Positions 23,082 to 35,955 of a stretch of 64,000 nucleotides of DNA are shown here, in pieces. This DNA comes from Sipunculus nudus. Its lineage: Eukaryota > Annelida > Sipuncula > Golfingiida > Sipunculidae. The stretch spans positions 25,912,008 to 25,976,007 of the forward strand of contig CM049313.1 in NCBI GenBank assembly GCA_026874595.1, written 5' to 3'. The stretch's first letter is position 1, and each line of letters begins with the position of its first letter. The position numbers were made by a program, and so were the translations under genes. Below the pieces are notes generated by a model. The model did no database searches, was not told the origin of the DNA, and saw only the letters and a list, made by a program, of their open reading frames with translations.

Positions 23082-23195
23082 GCTTATCTTGTATTTTAAT
23101 AGTGATATACAAAAAAATTGCCCAATTTACATATGCTGAGATTTTATACAAATATTCTCATAATTTCAGCTGAGCGTTGTGACGCACAGAGAAAA
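23042..23195 (+). mobile_element. (TA)n tract followed by a family A 3' end
   Basis: (TA)n at about 23043-23081 is followed by 'attttatacaaatattctca' and CAGCTGAGCGTTGTGACGCA at 23168. That corresponds to the 3' terminus CAGCTGAGCGTCATGACCCA at 10861 with substitutions. It is a 5'-truncated copy. Confidence 0.5.
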
Positions 23196-23980
23196 AAACA
23201 ATCTCTCCATGATTTTCTTTTCAGCTTCAGGGTTTAAATGCATGCTATCTGGAGTGACATTCGGTCAAATTTCTTTCTATGGAAGTCGGAGCGGGTTCAA
23301 CACAATACAATGGGCGTTGTACTTGGTATTTCTTTATAAACTCTAACTTCAGTTGTTGGAACCTCCAGATTCTAACTTCGATACAAGCAGAGTAATCAAC
23401 TTGAGCTCGACGTTATGAGGAGTTACTTTAATATACCTTTCCTATAACAAAACACCTGTGCTGTGCCTATTTACATTAATTGACTACCTCAACAGCATTG
23501 AAGGTGTCCACCTTCACCTTCCTTTTGAAAAAGAATTTATATGGTTGTTTTTGGATTTCTCTGTATATTGTGAATGATCTAAAAGTAATTTTGGATGTGG
23601 AAAGGTCTTTTAACGCCTTCGTGAAGGATGTATGAACTTCTTTATTAACAACATGTATGTAAACACAGCAATGTTGACAAACGCGAAAAAACATGGATCC
23701 TAAGGTGGTAGGTTACATAAATGCGGAGGTAGAAAGGTCGCTTATTGCAAAACACCATTTGCAAAATACGGTTTATCTGACTTGCTGCAAGATGCTCTTG
23801 TTTAATTTGTTTTTATTATTTTGGCGGACCCGACATATTATAAACACGTTTATTTAAACAAAACAAGCATCCTGTGTGTGGTGAAATCCACGTTTTCTAG
23901 CCTATATTTAGGGACTGTCTTAAGTTGATAAAAGAGATGTGATTTGGACCCTTTAACTTGACCATTAATTACATTCCATT
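23196..23980. other. Non-coding spacer
   Basis: No gene, RNA or transposon end identified. Confidence 0.45.
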
Positions 23981-23984
23981 TGAT

Positions 23985-26900
23985 ATTTAGTATTATTGTT
24001 TTTATTTAGGTTTCATATACCGTGTCCTATATATAATAGCTTGTTCTTATTTACCTTTCGTACCGTGTACTATACATATAGCAACAATTAATAAATTCCA
24101 TTTGGTATTTAGCAGCTTGTTTTTATTTATGTTTCATACCATGTACTTTATTTAGTAGCTTGTTTTTATTTATGTTTCATACCATGTACTTTATTTAGTA
24201 GCTTGTTTTTATTTATGTTTCATACCATGTACTTTATTTAGTAGCTTGTTTTTATTTATGTTTCATACCAGGTACTTTATTTAGTAGCTTGATTTTATTT
24301 ATGTTTCATACCATGTACTTTATTTAGTAGCTTGTTTTTATTTATGTTTCATACCATGTACTTTATTAAGTAGCTTGTTTTTATTTATGTTTCATACCAT
24401 GTACTTTATTTAGTAGCTTGTTTTTATTTATGTTTCATACCATGTACTTTATTTAGTAGCTTGTTTATATTTACGTTTCATACCATGTACTTTATTTAGT
24501 AGCTTGTTTTTATTTATGTTTCATACTATGTACTTTATTTAGTAGCTTGTTTTTATTTATGTTTCATACCATGTACTTTATTTAGTAGCTTGTTTTTATT
24601 CATGTTTCATACCATGTACTTTATTAAGTAGCTTGTTTTTATTTATGTTTTATACCATGTACTTTATTTAGTAGCTTGTTTTTATTTACGTTTCATACCA
24701 TGTACTTTATTTAGTAGCTTGTTTTTATTTATGTTTCATACCATGTACTTTATTTAGTAGCTTGTTTTTATTTATGTTTCATACCATGTACTTTATTTAG
24801 TAGCTTGTTTTTATTTATGTTTCATACCATGTACTTTATTTAGTAGCTTGTTTTTATTTATGTTTCATACCAGGTACTTTATTTAGTAGCTTGTTTTTAT
24901 TTATGTTTCATACCATGTACTTTATTTAGTAGCTTGTTTTTATTTATGTTTCATACCATGTACTTTATTTAGTAGCTTGTTTTTATTTATGTTTCATACC
25001 ATGTACTTTATTTAGTAGCTTGTTTTTATTTATGTTTCATACCATGTACTTTATTTAGCAGCTTGTTTTTATTTACGTTTCATACCATGTACTTTATTTA
25101 GTAGCTTGTTTTTATTTATGTTTCATACCATGTACTTTATTTAGTAGCTTGTTTTTATTCATGTTTCATACCATGTACTTTATTAAGTAGCTTGTTTTTA
25201 TTATGTTTTATACCATGTACTTTATTTAGTAGCTTGTTTTTATTTACGTTTCATACCATGTACTTTATTTAGTAGCTTGTTTTTATTTATGTTTCATACC
25301 ATGTACTTTATTTAGTAGCTTGTTTTTATTTATGTTTCATACTAGGTACTTTATTTAGTAGCTTGTTTTTATTTATGTTTCATACCAGGTACTTTATTTA
25401 GTAGCTTGTTTTTATTTATGTTTCATACCATGTACTTTATTTAGTAGCTTGTTTATATTTACGTTTCATACCATGTACTTTATTTAGTAGCTTGTTTTTA
25501 TTTATGTTTCATACTATGTACTTTATTTAGTAGCTTGTTTTTATTTATGTTTCATACCATGTACTTTATTTAGTAGCTTGTTTTTATTCATGTTTCATAC
25601 CATGTACTTTATTAAGTAGCTTGTTTTTATTTATGTTTTATACCATGTACTTTATTTAGTAGCTTGTTTTTATTTACGTTTCATACCATGTACTTTATTT
25701 AGTAGCTTGTTTTTATTTATGTTTCATACCATGTACTTTATTTAGTAGCTTGTTTTTATTTATGTTTCATACCATGTACTTTATTTAGTAGCTTGTTTTT
25801 ATTTATGTTTCATACCATGTACTTTATTTAGTAGCTTGTTTTTATTTATGTTTCATACCAGGTACTTTATTTAGTAGCTTGTTTTTATTTATGTTTCATA
25901 CCATGTACTTTATTTAGTAGCTTGTTTTTATTTATGTTTCATACCATGTACTTTATTTAGTAGCTTGTTTTTATTTATGTTTCATACCATGTACTTTATT
26001 TAGTAGCTTGTTTTTATTTATGTTTCATACCATGTACTTTATTTAGTAGCTTGTTTTTATTTACGTTTCATACCATGTACTTTATTTAGTAGCTTGTTTT
26101 TATTTATGTTTCATACCATGTACTTTATTTAGTAGCTTGTTTTTATTCATGTTTCATACCATGTACTTTATTAAGTAGCTTGTTTTTATTATGTTTTATA
26201 CCATGTACTTTATTTAGTAGCTTGTTTTTATTTACGTTTCATACCATGTACTTTATTTAGTAGCTTGTTTTTATTTATGTTTCATACCATGTACTTTATT
26301 TAGTAGCTTGTTTTTATTTATGTTTCATACCATGTACTTTATTTAGTAGCTTGTTTTTATTTATGTTTCATACCATGTACTTTATTTAGTAGCTTGTTTT
26401 TATTTATGTTTCATACCATGTACTTTATTTAGTAGCTTGTTTTTATTTATGTTTCATACCATGTACTTTATTTAGTAGCTTGTTTTTATTTATGTTTCAT
26501 ACCATGTACTTTATTTAGTAGCTTGTTTTTATTTACGTTTCATACTATGTACTTTATTTAGTAGCTTGTTTTTATTTATGTTTCATACCATGTACTTTAT
26601 TTAGTAGCTTGTTTTTATTTATGTTTCATACCATGTACTTTATTTAGTAGCTTGTTTTATATTTATGTTTCATACCATGAACTTTATTTAGTAGCTTGTT
26701 TTTATTTATGTTTCATACCATGTACTTTATTTAGTAGCTTGTTTTTATTTATGTTTAATACCATGTACTTTTTTTAGTAGCTTGTTTTTATTTACGTTTC
26801 ATACCATGTACTTTATTTAGTAGCTTGTTTTTATTTATGTTTCATACCATGTACTTTATTTAGTAGCTTGTTTTTATTTATGTTTCATACCATGTACTTT

Positions 26901-27572
26901 ATTTAGTAGCTTGTTTTTATTTACGTTTCATACCATGTACTTTATTTAGTAGCTTGTTTTTATTTACGTTTCATACCATGTACTTTATTTAGTAGCTTGT
27001 TTTTATTTATGTTTCATACCATGTACTTTATTTAGTAGCTTGTTTTTATTTACGTTTCATACCATGTACTTTATTTAGTAGCTTGTTTTTATTTACGTTT
27101 CATACCATGTACTTTATTTAGTAGCTTGTTTTTATTTACGTTTCATACCATGTACTTTATTTAGTAGCTTGTTTTTATTTATGTTTCATACCATGTACTT
27201 TATTTAGTAGCTTGTTTTTATTTACGTTTCATACCAGGTACTTTATTTAGTAGCTTGTTTTTATTTATGTTTCATACCAGGTACTTTATTTAGTAGCTTG
27301 TTTTTATTTATGTTTCATACCATGTACTTTATTTAGTAGCTTGTTTTTATTTATGTTTCATACCATGTACTTTATTTAGTAGCTTGTTTTTATTTATGTT
27401 TCATACCATGTACTTTATTTAGTAGCTTGTTTTTATTTATGTTTCATACCATGTACTTTATTTAGTAGCTTGTTTTTATTCATGTTTCATACCATGTACT
27501 TTATTTAGTAGCTTGTTTTTATTTATGTTTCATACCATGTACTTTATTTAGTAGCTTGTTTTATTTAGGTTT
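23985..27572. repeat. 43-bp satellite array, about 80 units, with 988-bp higher-order repeat
   Basis: The unit starts AGTAGCTTGTTTTTATTTAT and continues GTTTCATACCATGTACTTTATTT (split here for length). Units at 23985-24110 are strongly diverged and those inside differ by single substitutions. Three independent variant markers recur at exactly 988 bp. The CATG..ATTAAG variant is at 24601 and 25589, and again at 25160 and 26148. TTGTTTATATTTACG is at 24461 and 25449. A one-base-short unit is at 25201 and 26189. 988 equals 23 units minus one base, so a 23-unit block was duplicated. The array has no spacers and no open frame of note. Confidence 0.97.
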
Positions 27573-27584
27573 CACACTCTAAGA

Positions 27585-27659
27585 AAAAGAGTTCTTGATG
27601 GTTCTTTTAAGAACCCATATGGTTCTAGGTAGAATCATGGTTCCATCTAGAACTCTTTT
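27585..27659. repeat. Foldback sequence at the edge of the 43-bp array
   Basis: AAAAGAGTTCT (27585-27595) and AGAACTCTTTT (27649-27659) are perfect inverted copies. The loop contains further self-complementary words (AAGAACC, GGTTCTA, AGAACCCATATGGTTCT). It lies 13 bp after the last array unit. Confidence 0.7.
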
Positions 27660-27829
27660 CTCCGTAAAGAGGTTCCAACTGGCACTTGGAGATTCGTGCA
27701 TCAAATAGTCATAAAATGATTAAATAATTCGAATACTACACGAAAATAAAAAGGCGATAACCTCTCAAACAGAAAATTAGACCAACAACAGTAACAGAGG
27801 AAGAATGAGTTTGCTTGTAACTGGTGTTT

Positions 27830-28205
27830 ACCTCCGGCCATATATGTTGCCTAAGGTCCTTGAACGGGGAGCATTCTTGCAACAAATGTGGTGTTATCAT
27901 GCTGCTGGTCTTATACGGGCATTGGTCTTTACTGCCCTTGGAGTCTTTTTCGCCCTGTGATGGTCTCCAGTTAATTTATTTGTGTTGTTTTCATGGCTCC
28001 AGTAATGAGTCTGGAGACTTTATTATGTAACCTACTAACCTTATCAAAGTTTGACTTCACATACTCCAGAACTGGTCTGACTCTGCCGGTGTACAGTTTG
28101 TTGATGAATTTTTAACCTGACCCCATACTGTGCCAGCCATTTTTTTCATGAGTATTAAACGCACCTTGGAGCAAGCTTCCACCTTGTACATTTGATGCCT
28201 CTGGG
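27830..28205 (-). pseudogene. Jockey-type non-LTR retrotransposon, RT C-terminal fragment
   Basis: Minus-strand translation gives, in order, LMKKMAGTVWG, then after a frameshift near 28120 LYTGRVRPVLEY, SNFDKVSRLHN and ITGAMKTTQI, then an LETITG motif and in-frame stops. These blocks are characteristic of the region after the RT catalytic core in Jockey-like LINEs, known from the family rather than from any search made here. At least one frameshift and several stops make it dead. Only about 125 codons remain. Confidence 0.7.
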
Positions 28206-28315
28206 TCAGCCTTTGTCACAGGTATATGGGATGTGCCCTTGCTGCCAACGTCTGTTCATTTATCCTGAGTGTGGCCTACTGCTGTTTGATAGAGAGGCTA
28301 AAATGTTATTGGCAG

Positions 28316-29010
28316 TTTTTAGCTCAGCTGACTTTAAGTCATCTGAGCTATAGTCGTGGTCCTTTGTCCGTCGGCTGTCCGTATAGCCGTCCGTCCGTCT
28401 GTCCGTCCGTTAAACTGGCACGTTTTCAAACCGTTCGACCTACGAATCTTATATTCGGCATACTGTTAGATGTTCCCAAAATCTCATATCGTACCGAAAA
28501 TTAGGTCACCAGGACTTCATTCCTTCGAATTATTAAGGAAAAACCTCCGTTTTCCATTAAAAACCCATTGTTACACTTCAAGACTGCCTAATATCAAAAC
28601 CACTGATCTGAATTTGATCACCGTAAATATGTATGTTCTTCCATACATTTCCTGTGTACATACCATAAAATTAGGTAAGTATTTCGTAATTTGTTGAAGT
28701 TATGGGGCCAAACATATTGCAAATTGTAAATAAAAATCAGGAAATATATTAACTCACTAAGCATAAGAATTGCCGAAGCTATAGACTTTTCTTCAGGGAT
28801 TTAACTTCATTTAATCAAGATTCAATTGTATACCAAAAATTAGATCTGAATTTTTCAAATTTAATAAGTTATTTTCATAAATGTAAAATCAGTACCTTAA
28901 ATTTTGCCCAACTAAGGCCCTGGCACATTTTTCCTTGTAAGCACTGTTTCTTTAATTTTAATATCATGCACACATAAGGATTTTTAATATTTTCATATCA
29001 TTTGTGCTAG
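28316..29010 (+). mobile_element. Family A copy A4 (3' end missing)
   Basis: Starts TTTTTAGCTCAGCTGACTTT with AAGTCATCTGAGCTATAG. TAGCTCAG-C-TGACTT and AAGTCA-T-CTGAGCTA can form a nearly perfect 15-bp hairpin. A GTCCGTCCGTCTGTCC tract follows at about 28389. The interior shares 'ttctttaattttaatatcat' and nearby sequence with the copy at 15584-16190. No 3' palindrome is seen. Confidence 0.6.
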
Positions 29011-29205
29011 TGCTACTCTTGGGTCTAGCTAATATGTAATTATTCAATAACAGTTAACTCCTGTGCATGAAAAGTAACATGACTTATAGTGGACATTTTT
29101 TTCTTCAAATACTTCTGCTGCAATCTAGATTAAGTTATTAGGCCTAGTCAAAACCTGTATGACAAAAGAACTCCTTTTTTTCCAAATGTAAATAATATAA
29201 ACCTG

Positions 29206-32200
29206 CTTCAGTCGTACGGAGGGTTTTGTGTAGGTTCAAGGACCTCTTTATGACCACGACAGTCGTAGGGAGGGTTTTGTATAGGTTCAGGGACTTCCTT
29301 TCGACCACGACAGCCGTAGGGAGGCTTTGTATATAGGTTCAAGGACATCTTTATGACAACGACAGTCGTATGGAGGATTTATGTATAGGTTCAGGGACTT
29401 CATTACGACCACGACAGCCGTAGGGAGGCTTTGTGTATAGGTTCAAGAACCTCTTTCTTACAACGACAGTCGTAGGGAGGGTTTTGTATAGGTTCAAGGA
29501 CCTCTTTATGACCACGACAGTCGTAGGGAGGGTTTTGTGTAGGTTCAAGGACCTCTTTATGACCACGACAGTCGTAGGGAGGGTTTTGTATAGGTTCAAG
29601 GACGTCTTTATGACCACGACAGCCGTAGGGAGGGTTATGTATAGGTTCAAGGACCTCCTTACGACCACTAAAGTCGTAGGGAGGGTTTTGTATAAGTTCA
29701 AGGACTTCATTACGACCACGACAGCCGTAGGGAGGGTTTTGATTATGTTCAATGACTTCATTACGACCACGACAGCCGTAGGGAGGGTTTTGTATAGGTT
29801 CAAGGACTCCTTACGACCACTAAAGTCGTAGGAAGGGTTTTGTATAAGTTCAAGGACTTCATTACGACCACGACAGCCGTACGGAGGGTTTTGTATAGGT
29901 TCAAGGACCTCCTTACGACCACGACAGCCGTAGGGAGGGTTTTGTATAGGTTCAAGGACTTCATTACGACCACGACAGCCGTAGGGAGGGTTTTGTATAA
30001 CTTCAAGGACCTCCTTACGACCACGACAGCCGTAGGGAGGGTTTTGTATAAGTTCAAGGACCTCCTTACGACCACGACAGCCGTAGGGATCGAGGGTTTT
30101 GTGTAGGTTCAATGACTTCATTACGACCACGACCACGACAGCCGTAGGGAGGGTTTTGTTTAGGTTCAAGGACCTCCTCACGACCACGACAGCCGTAGGG
30201 AGGGTTTTGTATAGGTTCAAGGACCTCCTTACGACCACGACAGTCGTAGGGAGGGTTTTGTATAGGTTCAAGGACCTCCTTACGACCACGACAATCGTAG
30301 GGAGGGTTTTGTATAGGTTCAAGGACTACATTACGACCACGACAGCCGTAGGGAGGGTTTTGTATAGGTTCAAGGAATTCCTTACAAGCACAACAGCCGT
30401 AGGGAGAGTTTTGTATAGGTTCAAGGACTTCCTTACGACCACGACAGTCGTAGGGATCGAGGGTTTTGTATAGGTTCAAGGACTTCATTACGACCACGAC
30501 AGCCGTAGGGAGGGTTTTGTATAGGTTTTAAGGACCTCCTTACGACCACGACAGTCGTAGGGAAGGTTTTGTATGGGTTCAAGGACTACATTACGACCAC
30601 GACAGCCGTAGGGAGGGTTTTGTATAGGTTCAAGGACCTCCTTTCGACCATGACAGCCGTAGGGAGGGTTTTGTATAGGTTCAAGGACTTCCTTTCGACC
30701 ACGACAGCCGTAGGGAGGGTTTTTTATAGGTTCGAGGACCTCCTTACTACCACGACAGCCGTAGGGAGGGTTTTGTATAGGTTCGAGGACTTCATTACGA
30801 CCACGACAGTCGTAGGGAGGGTTTTGTATAAGTTCAAGGAAGTCCTTACGACCACGACAGTCGTAGGGAGGGTTTTGTATAGGTTCAGGGACTTCATTAC
30901 GACCATGACAGTCGTAGGGAGGGTTTTGTATAGGTTCGAGGACCTTCTTACGACCACGACAGCCGTAGGGAGAGTTTTGTATAGGTTCGAGAACTTCATG
31001 ACGACCACGACAGCCGTAGGGTGAGTTTTTTATAGGTTCAAGGACCTCCTTACGACCACGACAGTCGTAGGGAGGCTTTGTGTATAGGTTCAAGAACCTC
31101 TTTCTTACAACGACAGTCGTAGGGAGGGTTATGTATAGGTTCAAGGACCTCCTTACGACCACTAAAGTCGTAGGGAGGGTTTTGTATAAGTTCAAGGACT
31201 TCATTACGACCACGACAGCCGTAGGGAGGGTTTTGTACAGGTTCAAGGACCTCCTATCGACCACGACAGCCGTAGGGAGGGTTTTGTATAGGTTCAAGGA
31301 CCTCCTTTCGACCACGACAGCCGTAGGGATCGAGGGTTTTGTATAGGTTCAAGGACTTCATTACGACCATGACAGTCGTAGGGAGGGTTTTGTATAGGTT
31401 CAAGAACTTCCTTACGACCACAACAGCCGTAGGGAGGGTTTTGTGTAGGTTCAAGGACCTCCTTTCAACCACGACAGCCGTAGGGATCGAGGGTTTTGTA
31501 TAGGTTCAGGGACTTCATTACGACCACGACAGCCGTAGGGAGGGTTTTGTATAACTTCAAGGACCTCCTTACGACCACGACAGCCGTAGGGAGGGTTTTG
31601 TATAAGTTCAAGGACCTCCTTACGACCACGACAGACGTAGGGAGGGTTTTATATATGTTCAAGGACCTCCTTACGACCACGACAGCCGTAGGGAGGGTTT
31701 TGTGTAGGTTCAATGACTTCATTACGACCACGACAGCCGTAGGGAGGGTTTTGTATAGGTTCAAGGACCTCCTTACGACCACGACAGCCGTAGGGAGGGT
31801 TTCGTATAGGTTAAAGGACCTCCTTACGACCACGACAGCCGTAGGGAGGGTTTTGTATAGGTTCAAGGACCTCCTTTCGACCACGACAGCAGTAGGGATC
31901 GAGGGCATTGTATAGGTTCGAGGACTTCATTACGAGCACGACAGTCGTAGGGTTGGTTTTATATAGGGTCAAGGACTTCCTTACGACCACAACAGCCGTA
32001 GGGAGAGTTTTGTATAGGTTCAAGGACCTCCTTACGACCACGACAGTCGTAGGGATCGAGGGTTTTGTATAGGTTCAGGGACTTCATTACGACCACGACA
32101 GCCGTAGGGAGGGTTTTGTATAGGTTCAAGGACCTCCTTACGACCACGACAGTCGTAGGGAAGGTTTTGTATAGGTTCAAGGACTACATTAGGATCACGA

Positions 32201-34105
32201 AAGCCGTAGGGAGGGTTTTGTATAGGTTCAAGGTTCTCCTTTCGACCATGACAGCCGTAGGGAGGGTTTTGTATAGGTTCAAGGACTTCATTACGACCAC
32301 GACAGCCGTAGGGAGGGTTTTGTATAGGTTCAAGGACCTCCTTACGACCACGACAGTCGTAGGGAGGGTTTTGTATAAGTTCAAGGACCTCCTTACGACC
32401 ACGACAGCCGTAGGGAGGGTTTTGTATAAGTTCAAGGACCTCCTTACGACCACGACAGTCGTAGGGAGGGTTTTGTATAAGTTCAAGGACATCCTTACCA
32501 CCACGACAGTCGTAGGGAGGGTTTTGTATAAGTTCAAGGACCTCCTTACGACCACGACAGTCGTAGGGAGGGTTATGTATAAGTTCAAGGACCTCCTTAC
32601 GACCACGACAGTCGTAGGGAGGGTTTTGTATAGGTTCAGGGACTTCATTACGACCACGACAGTCGTAGGGAGGGTTTTGTATAGGTTCGAGGACCTCCTT
32701 ACGACCACGACAGTCGTAGGGAGGGTTTTGTATAGGTTCGAGGACTTCATTACGACCACGACAGTCGTAGGGAGAGATTTTCGTATAGGTTCAAGGACCT
32801 CCTTACGACCACGACAGTCGTAGGGAGGGTTGAGTATAAGTTCAAGGACCTCCTTACGACCACTCAAGTCGTAGGGAGGGTTTTGTATAGGTTCAAGGAC
32901 CTCCTTATGACCACGACAGTCGAAGGGAGGGTTTTGTATAGGTTCAAGGACCTCCTTACGACCACGACAGTCGTAGGGAGGGTTTTGTATAGGTTCAAGG
33001 ACCTCCTTACGACCACGACAGTCGTAGGGAGGGTTTTGTATAGGTTCAAGGACTTCCTTTCGACCATGACAGCCGTAGGGAGGGTTTTGTATAGGTTCGA
33101 GGACTTCATTACGACCACGACAGTCGTAGGGAGAGATTTTCGTATAGGTTCAAGGACCTCCTTACGACCACGACAGTCGTAGGGAGGGTTGAGTATAAGT
33201 TCAAGGACCTCCTTACGACCACTCAAGTCGTAGGGAGGGTTTTGTATAGGTTCAAGGACCTCCTTATGACCACGACAGTCGAAGGGAGGGTTTTGTATAG
33301 GTTCAAGGACCTCCTTACGACCACGACAGTCGTAGGGAGGGTTTTGTATAGGTTCAAGGACCTCCTTACGACCACGACAGCCGTAGGGAGGGTTTTGTAT
33401 AGGTTCAAGGACCTCCTTTCGACCACGACAGCCGTAGGGATCGAGGGCATTGTATAGGTTCAAGGACTTCATTACGAGCACGACAGTCGTAGGGTTGGTT
33501 TTATATAGGGTCAAGGACTTCCTTACGACCACAACAGCCGTAGGGAGAGTTTTGTATAGGTTCAAGGACCTCCTTACGACCACGACAGTCGTAGGGATCG
33601 AGGGTTTTGTATAGGTTCAGGGACTTCATTACGACCACGAAAGCCGTAGGGAGAGTTTTGTATAGGTTCAAGGACCTCCTTACGACCACGACAGTCGTAG
33701 GGAAGGTTTTGTATAAGTTCAAGGACCTCCTTACGACCACTCAAGTCGTAGGGAGGGTTTTGTATAGGTTCAAGGACCTCCTTATGACCACGACAGTCGA
33801 AGGGAGGGTTTTGTATAGGTTCAAGGACCTCCTTACGACCACGACAGTCGTAGGGAGGGTTTTGTATAGGTTCGAGGACTTCATTACGACCACGACAGTC
33901 GTAGGGAGGGTTTTGTATAGGTTCAAGGACTTCCTTTCGACCATGACAGCCGTAGGGAGGGTTTTGAATAGGTTCGAGGACTTCATTACGACCACGACAG
34001 CCGTTGGGAGGGTTTTGTATATAGGTTCGAGTATTTCATTACAACCACGACAGTCGTAAGGAGAGTTTTGTGTAGGATCAAGTATTTCTTTACTACCACG
34101 ATGTA
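29206..34105. repeat. 51-bp minisatellite, about 96 units, with higher-order structure
   Basis: The unit is GGGAGGGTTTTGTATAGGTT, CAAGGACCTCCTTACGACCA, CGACAGYCGTA. Variants include ACTTCATT for ACCTCCTT, and a 4-bp insertion (GGGATCGAGGG) that shifts register. Each unit contains ACGAC-CACGACA-GTCGT, a short hairpin when Y is T. Higher-order copies: the GTCGAAGGG variant at 32921 and 33280 and the GAGATTTTCG variant at 32774 and 33133 (both 359 bp apart), and a GAGGGCATTG / GGTTGGTTTTATA pair at 31901/31951 and 33443/33493 (1542 bp apart). The 17-codon unit stays open in several frames on both strands, giving overlapping frames of up to 323 codons that are not regarded as genes. Confidence 0.97.
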
Positions 34106-35735
34106 CTTAATACAATTTTCTTCTTTACTGAACTGAACCATAAGCATGATCCTGTTATTCTGATTAACAACGTTAAATGACGGTCAAATAATAACTAGAA
34201 ACAAAAATAGAACTGAAAAAACTGACGTTTTCTCTAAGTGTAAAAACATGTATGTATATTATTAATCCTTATGATTGAACAAATCTATTCAAAATGTTTC
34301 ATGGGAAAAGATGAGTGTTTCCAACTCTGTCGTTCAAATGTACATTTTAACGCAGAGGGGGCTCACTGTAATACACATGGTCTCCGCGAAGCTCACACCG
34401 AGGGTGCCAACTTTTTATAAGCTACAATTTATTATTAATCAGGATAACAGGGTCATACTCATGGTTCAGTTCAGTAAAGGAGAAAATTGAACAAGTACAT
34501 CGATACCTCTGTTAAATGCAATGTCATCTCTTTTTATTGTCATTTGCATTACAGCCAGATGACCTTACTTTGGATTTCCTACCAGCAAAGTAGAAATTTT
34601 CTGGTTATATTTCACGTTTTGCTAGAAGAAAACCAAAGTTTTGCTATTTATTTCACAACTAGACATTATCATATACCACTGAGACAAACAACATAGACTA
34701 TAGGCCAGGCAATGAGCAACATATAGTGATTCTGGTATTTTATAGTCAAGCCACATATGTCAATACCATACAAGTTCAAGGTCCTGACAAAGCAGCCTAA
34801 CAGCTGTAGATATTGAACGTCACTATTCGTAATAAAATATTACGTAGACTAATTGCTATGAAAAAGAATACCAGGAACTAGCAAAAATATATTAGCTAGT
34901 GGCAAAATTAACGAATTTCTAACCCTCTCTGCAGTAAACATGCATGATGAACAGTGTAAAAATCACGTGATAATGAAGCATTCCAGATTACGAGTTCAAC
35001 ATTAACCCTGCTCTAGTTATTGTGGATCACAAATTTTTATGAAGAAAATTTGTAGCATAAGGTCCAAACATGGTGATTTTACTGAACTTACGATAACATT
35101 CCCACATAAATGTTCTCTTAAAATATTTAAATATGTGTACACTTTTTTTCGAATCTCAAATTGTCATATCAGGTTTCATGTACATGCATGAAATGCTGAT
35201 GAACTTCTTCGGATTTTCTGGTTTTTGTCAATCGACAAAACTCAACTGTAATCAAGCAAAAAATGGTGTCACAAACAACTTAAATCATGCATACCATTCA
35301 GAAAAGGTTTAAATAATAGTTTGCCAATGAATAGATCAACCTGTAGCTTACATGCACATGCAAATCACGTGGTTTATATTGGTAATGGACATAACATTTT
35401 ATAATCAAACACAAAAATAATAAAATTTTGCAATTAGCAATTAAACTGCCATTTTTAGAATAACCCATTCCAGTTCATATACTGATTGAATCCTGGTACT
35501 TTTTGGAATTGTTGACACTCACGTAACAAGTAAAAGCGTTCACACATTTTCGGGAATCATGAAGAAGAGGAAAGCATTATATTGACTCACGGGAACCAAG
35601 TGGCCAGCTCCCTCCAGAAAATAAAGCGAAGCGACCAGGGGGACCAGCAAGGCCTGGTCAAGGGGGAGGGGAGAGGCATGTGAGGACATTGGGCTACACA
35701 GCGGGTTCGGAGGACACAACAGCTTAATTATCAGT
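34106..35735. other. AT-rich non-coding DNA
   Basis: No repeat array or transposon terminus recognised. Stops are frequent in all frames. A purine-rich stretch with AGGGGGAGGGGAG lies at about 35660. Confidence 0.45.
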
Positions 35736-35743
35736 AACGCGAA

Positions 35744-35853
35744 CAGTGGCGTCAATTTTTCTTCCAGGGTGGGGGGGGGGGGGGATGACTTTGTATATTT
35801 AAACACACACACACACATATACCCTTTTTTCAGCGTCTCTGAGTGACATATTC

Positions 35854-35897
<44 letters not shown>

Positions 35898-35900
35898 CTC

Positions 35901-35955
<55 letters not shown>

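Noticed and set aside
23985-27572. CRISPR-like regular repeat
   Set aside because: Units are contiguous with no unique spacers, in a eukaryotic context, so it is a satellite array. The same applies to the arrays at 29.2, 44.1, 47.6 and 55.7 kb.
29351-33583. Long open frames (up to 323 codons) on both strands in the 51-bp array
   Set aside because: They follow from a stop-free unit of 51 bp; frames overlap on both strands, encode only 17-residue repeats and are broken by repeated 4-bp insertions.
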